Of a DNA stretch of 13,316 bases, positions 12,131-13,316 are shown in pieces. The notes under the pieces are model-generated. The model had not been told where the DNA came from. It made no database searches and worked only from the letters and a program-made list of their open reading frames with translations. Both the position numbers and the translations under genes were made by a program. Within the stretch, counting starts at the first letter, position 1. Each line of letters starts with the position of its first letter. Location of the stretch: contig CAMGZN010000020.1 in NCBI GenBank assembly GCA_946183335.1, forward strand, positions 1-13,316. The letters run 5' to 3'. This stretch comes from an uncultured Caryophanales bacterium. Its GTDB lineage: Bacteria > Bacillota_I > Bacilli_A > RFN20 > CAG-826.

Positions 12131-13316
12131 AAGAATTTCTGGGTATTTTTTCATAAGATAATCGAGATCTTTATCTCCTCGTCCACTTAAATTGACAAGG
12201 ATTGAACCAGAATGACGAGTACGAGCAATGCGGATCGCATAAGCAAGCGCATGTGCTGATTCGATTGCTGGAATAATACCTTCGAGTCTTGAAAGAAGCT
12301 TAAAAGCTTCTAATGCTTCTTCATCTGACACACTTTCATACTGAACACGTCCAACATCATGTAAGAAGCAGTGTTCTGGGCCAACGCCTGGATAGTCTAG
12401 ACCAGATGCAATAGAGTAAGCATTAGCCACAGAACCATCTTTATTAAGTAAAACACGATTCTTGAATCCATGAAGGACAAATGGTTTTCCAAAAGTCATT
12501 GATGCGGCGTTCTTTCCAATCTCTTTTCCAGTTCCCATTGGCTCAACACCAACAATTTGAACCGGATCATTTAAGAAAGCCTCAAACATACCGATAGCGT
12601 TAGAACCACCGCCAACACAAGCGCAAACAATGTCTGGAAGTTCACCGGTCATTTCTAAGAATTGTTCACGTGCTTCTCGACCAATAATTTCTTGGAAATC
12701 ACGCACAATTAATGGATAAGGATGAGGCCCAACAGCAGAGCCCATTAGATAGAACGCATCCTTGGATTCTTTTAAATAATTTACGAAGGCTACATCAACA
12801 GCTTCTTTTAATGTTTGAGTTCCTTCATAAACAGGAATAACACGAGCACCAAGCATCTTCATTCTGTTAACGTTTGGAGCTTGTTTTTCCATATCAACAG
12901 CGCCCATATAGATGTCACATTTTAGTCCAAAATATGCCGCAGCTGTCGCGACCGCAGAACCGTGTGAACCGGCACCAGTTTCAGCAATTAATTTTGTTTT
13001 TCCAAGGTATTTTGCAAGGAGTGCTTGTCCCATACAGTTATTCAATTTATGCGAACCATTATGGTTTAAATCTTCTCTTTTCAAATAAATTTGAACTTTA
13101 CCTAGATAATTAGAAAGACGTTCACAATGATAAACGGGAGTTGGACGTCCTTGGTAGTTTTTACGAATTTCACGAAGTTGGGTGATGAATTTAGAAGATT
13201 TGCAGATTGTTAAGTAAGCATTATAGATGTCTTGAAAGATCTTATTTGTTTTTTCATCAAAATAAGAACCACCATACTCTCCAAAATAACCATCCTTACT
13301 TGGATAGTCTTTACGA
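12125..13316 (-). CDS. trpB: Tryptophan synthase beta chain-like PLP enzyme (start beyond window)
   Basis: TrpB condenses indole with serine to give tryptophan. 396 residues are visible, reading in frame to the right edge; the family N-terminus (PSKDGYFGEYGGSYF) is present, so only a few residues are missing. The PLP lysine lies in HNGSHKLNN (visible residue 90), the catalytic Glu in AETGAG (112), the PLP-phosphate loop in CVGGGSNAIG, and the C-terminal NLSGRGDKD is intact. Two signature motifs differ: HTGAHK is HNGSHK, and GAGQHG is GAGSHG, losing the Gln that lines the indole site. No trp genes lie on the visible side; the next gene is alaS, with its own promoter. It may be an indole-salvage TrpB or a related beta-replacement enzyme. 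Confidence 0.88.
   Translation of the reverse strand, partial: RKDYPSKDGYFGEYGGSYFDEKTNKIFQDIYNAYLTICKSSKFITQLREIRKNYQGRPTPVYHCERLSNYLGKVQIYLKREDLNHNGSHKLNNCMGQALLAKYLGKTKLIAETGAGSHGSAVATAAAYFGLKCDIYMGAVDMEKQAPNVNRMKMLGARVIPVYEGTQTLKEAVDVAFVNYLKESKDAFYLMGSAVGPHPYPLIVRDFQEIIGREAREQFLEMTGELPDIVCACVGGGSNAIGMFEAFLNDPVQIVGVEPMGTGKEIGKNAASMTFGKPFVLHGFKNRVLLNKDGSVANAYSIASGLDYPGVGPEHCFLHDVGRVQYESVSDEEALEAFKLLSRLEGIIPAIESAHALAYAIRIARTRHSGSILVNLSGRGDKDLDYLMKKYPEILE

Noticed and set aside
1..13316. CRISPR array, insertion sequence, prophage, tRNA or rRNA gene
   Set aside because: No regularly spaced direct repeats, transposase motifs, terminal inverted repeats or tRNA-like cloverleaf were seen on either strand.
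1..13316. Plus-strand open frames (for example 1187-1654, 6481-7026, 8068-8409)
   Set aside because: They lie opposite clear conserved genes, lack ribosome sites and have no recognisable domains, so they are antisense shadows.
1..13316. Mycoplasma-type genetic code (TGA = Trp)
   Set aside because: TGA ends alaS, ruvX, radC and the small peptide gene at family-expected positions or overlaps, and Trp is encoded by TGG.

Overview
The window is a compact, AT-rich, single-strand block of bacterial chromosome: every gene I can support lies on the minus strand. It looks like a member of the Bacillota on the Bacilli/Erysipelotrichia/Mollicutes-related side. Supporting points are a fused SecDF, L27 with an N-terminal extension plus its dedicated protease Prp between L21 and L27, an alanyl-tRNA synthetase under a T-box leader, the alaS-ruvX-yrzB order, and an obg-nadE pair that I recall from mycoplasmas. 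TGA is used as a stop (alaS, ruvX, radC and the small gene before radC), and TGG encodes Trp, so the standard bacterial code applies rather than the Mycoplasma code. The exact lineage cannot be fixed from sequence alone.

Layout in the direction of transcription, from high to low coordinates: a nearly complete trpB (cut at the right edge); a promoter and compact T-box leader, then alaS-ruvX-yrzB joined by 4-base ATGA overlaps; a promoter, greA and a strong terminator; a 57-residue membrane peptide gene overlapping radC; a good promoter and a structured L21 leader, then rplU-prp-rpmA; two tandem terminators; a promoter and obg-nadE (1-base overlap); a terminator, then ruvA-ruvB (8-base overlap); and finally a long leader and a fused secDF that runs off the left edge. 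secDF has no stop inside the window, so it is easily missed, but it fills positions 1-2115.

Most of the content is housekeeping: ribosome assembly and L27 maturation, tRNA charging, transcript cleavage (GreA), Holliday-junction processing (RuvAB, RuvX-type protein), NAD synthesis and protein export. The less ordinary parts are four. The first is the small peptide with a double-glycine-like leader translationally coupled to radC. The second is a 9-base word, TTACGCATT, found just upstream of both that operon and ruvAB; it resembles a competence-type promoter box. The third is a short T-box whose Stem I is not canonical. The fourth is a set of family proteins with altered signature residues (SecDF, TrpB, RuvX, Obg).
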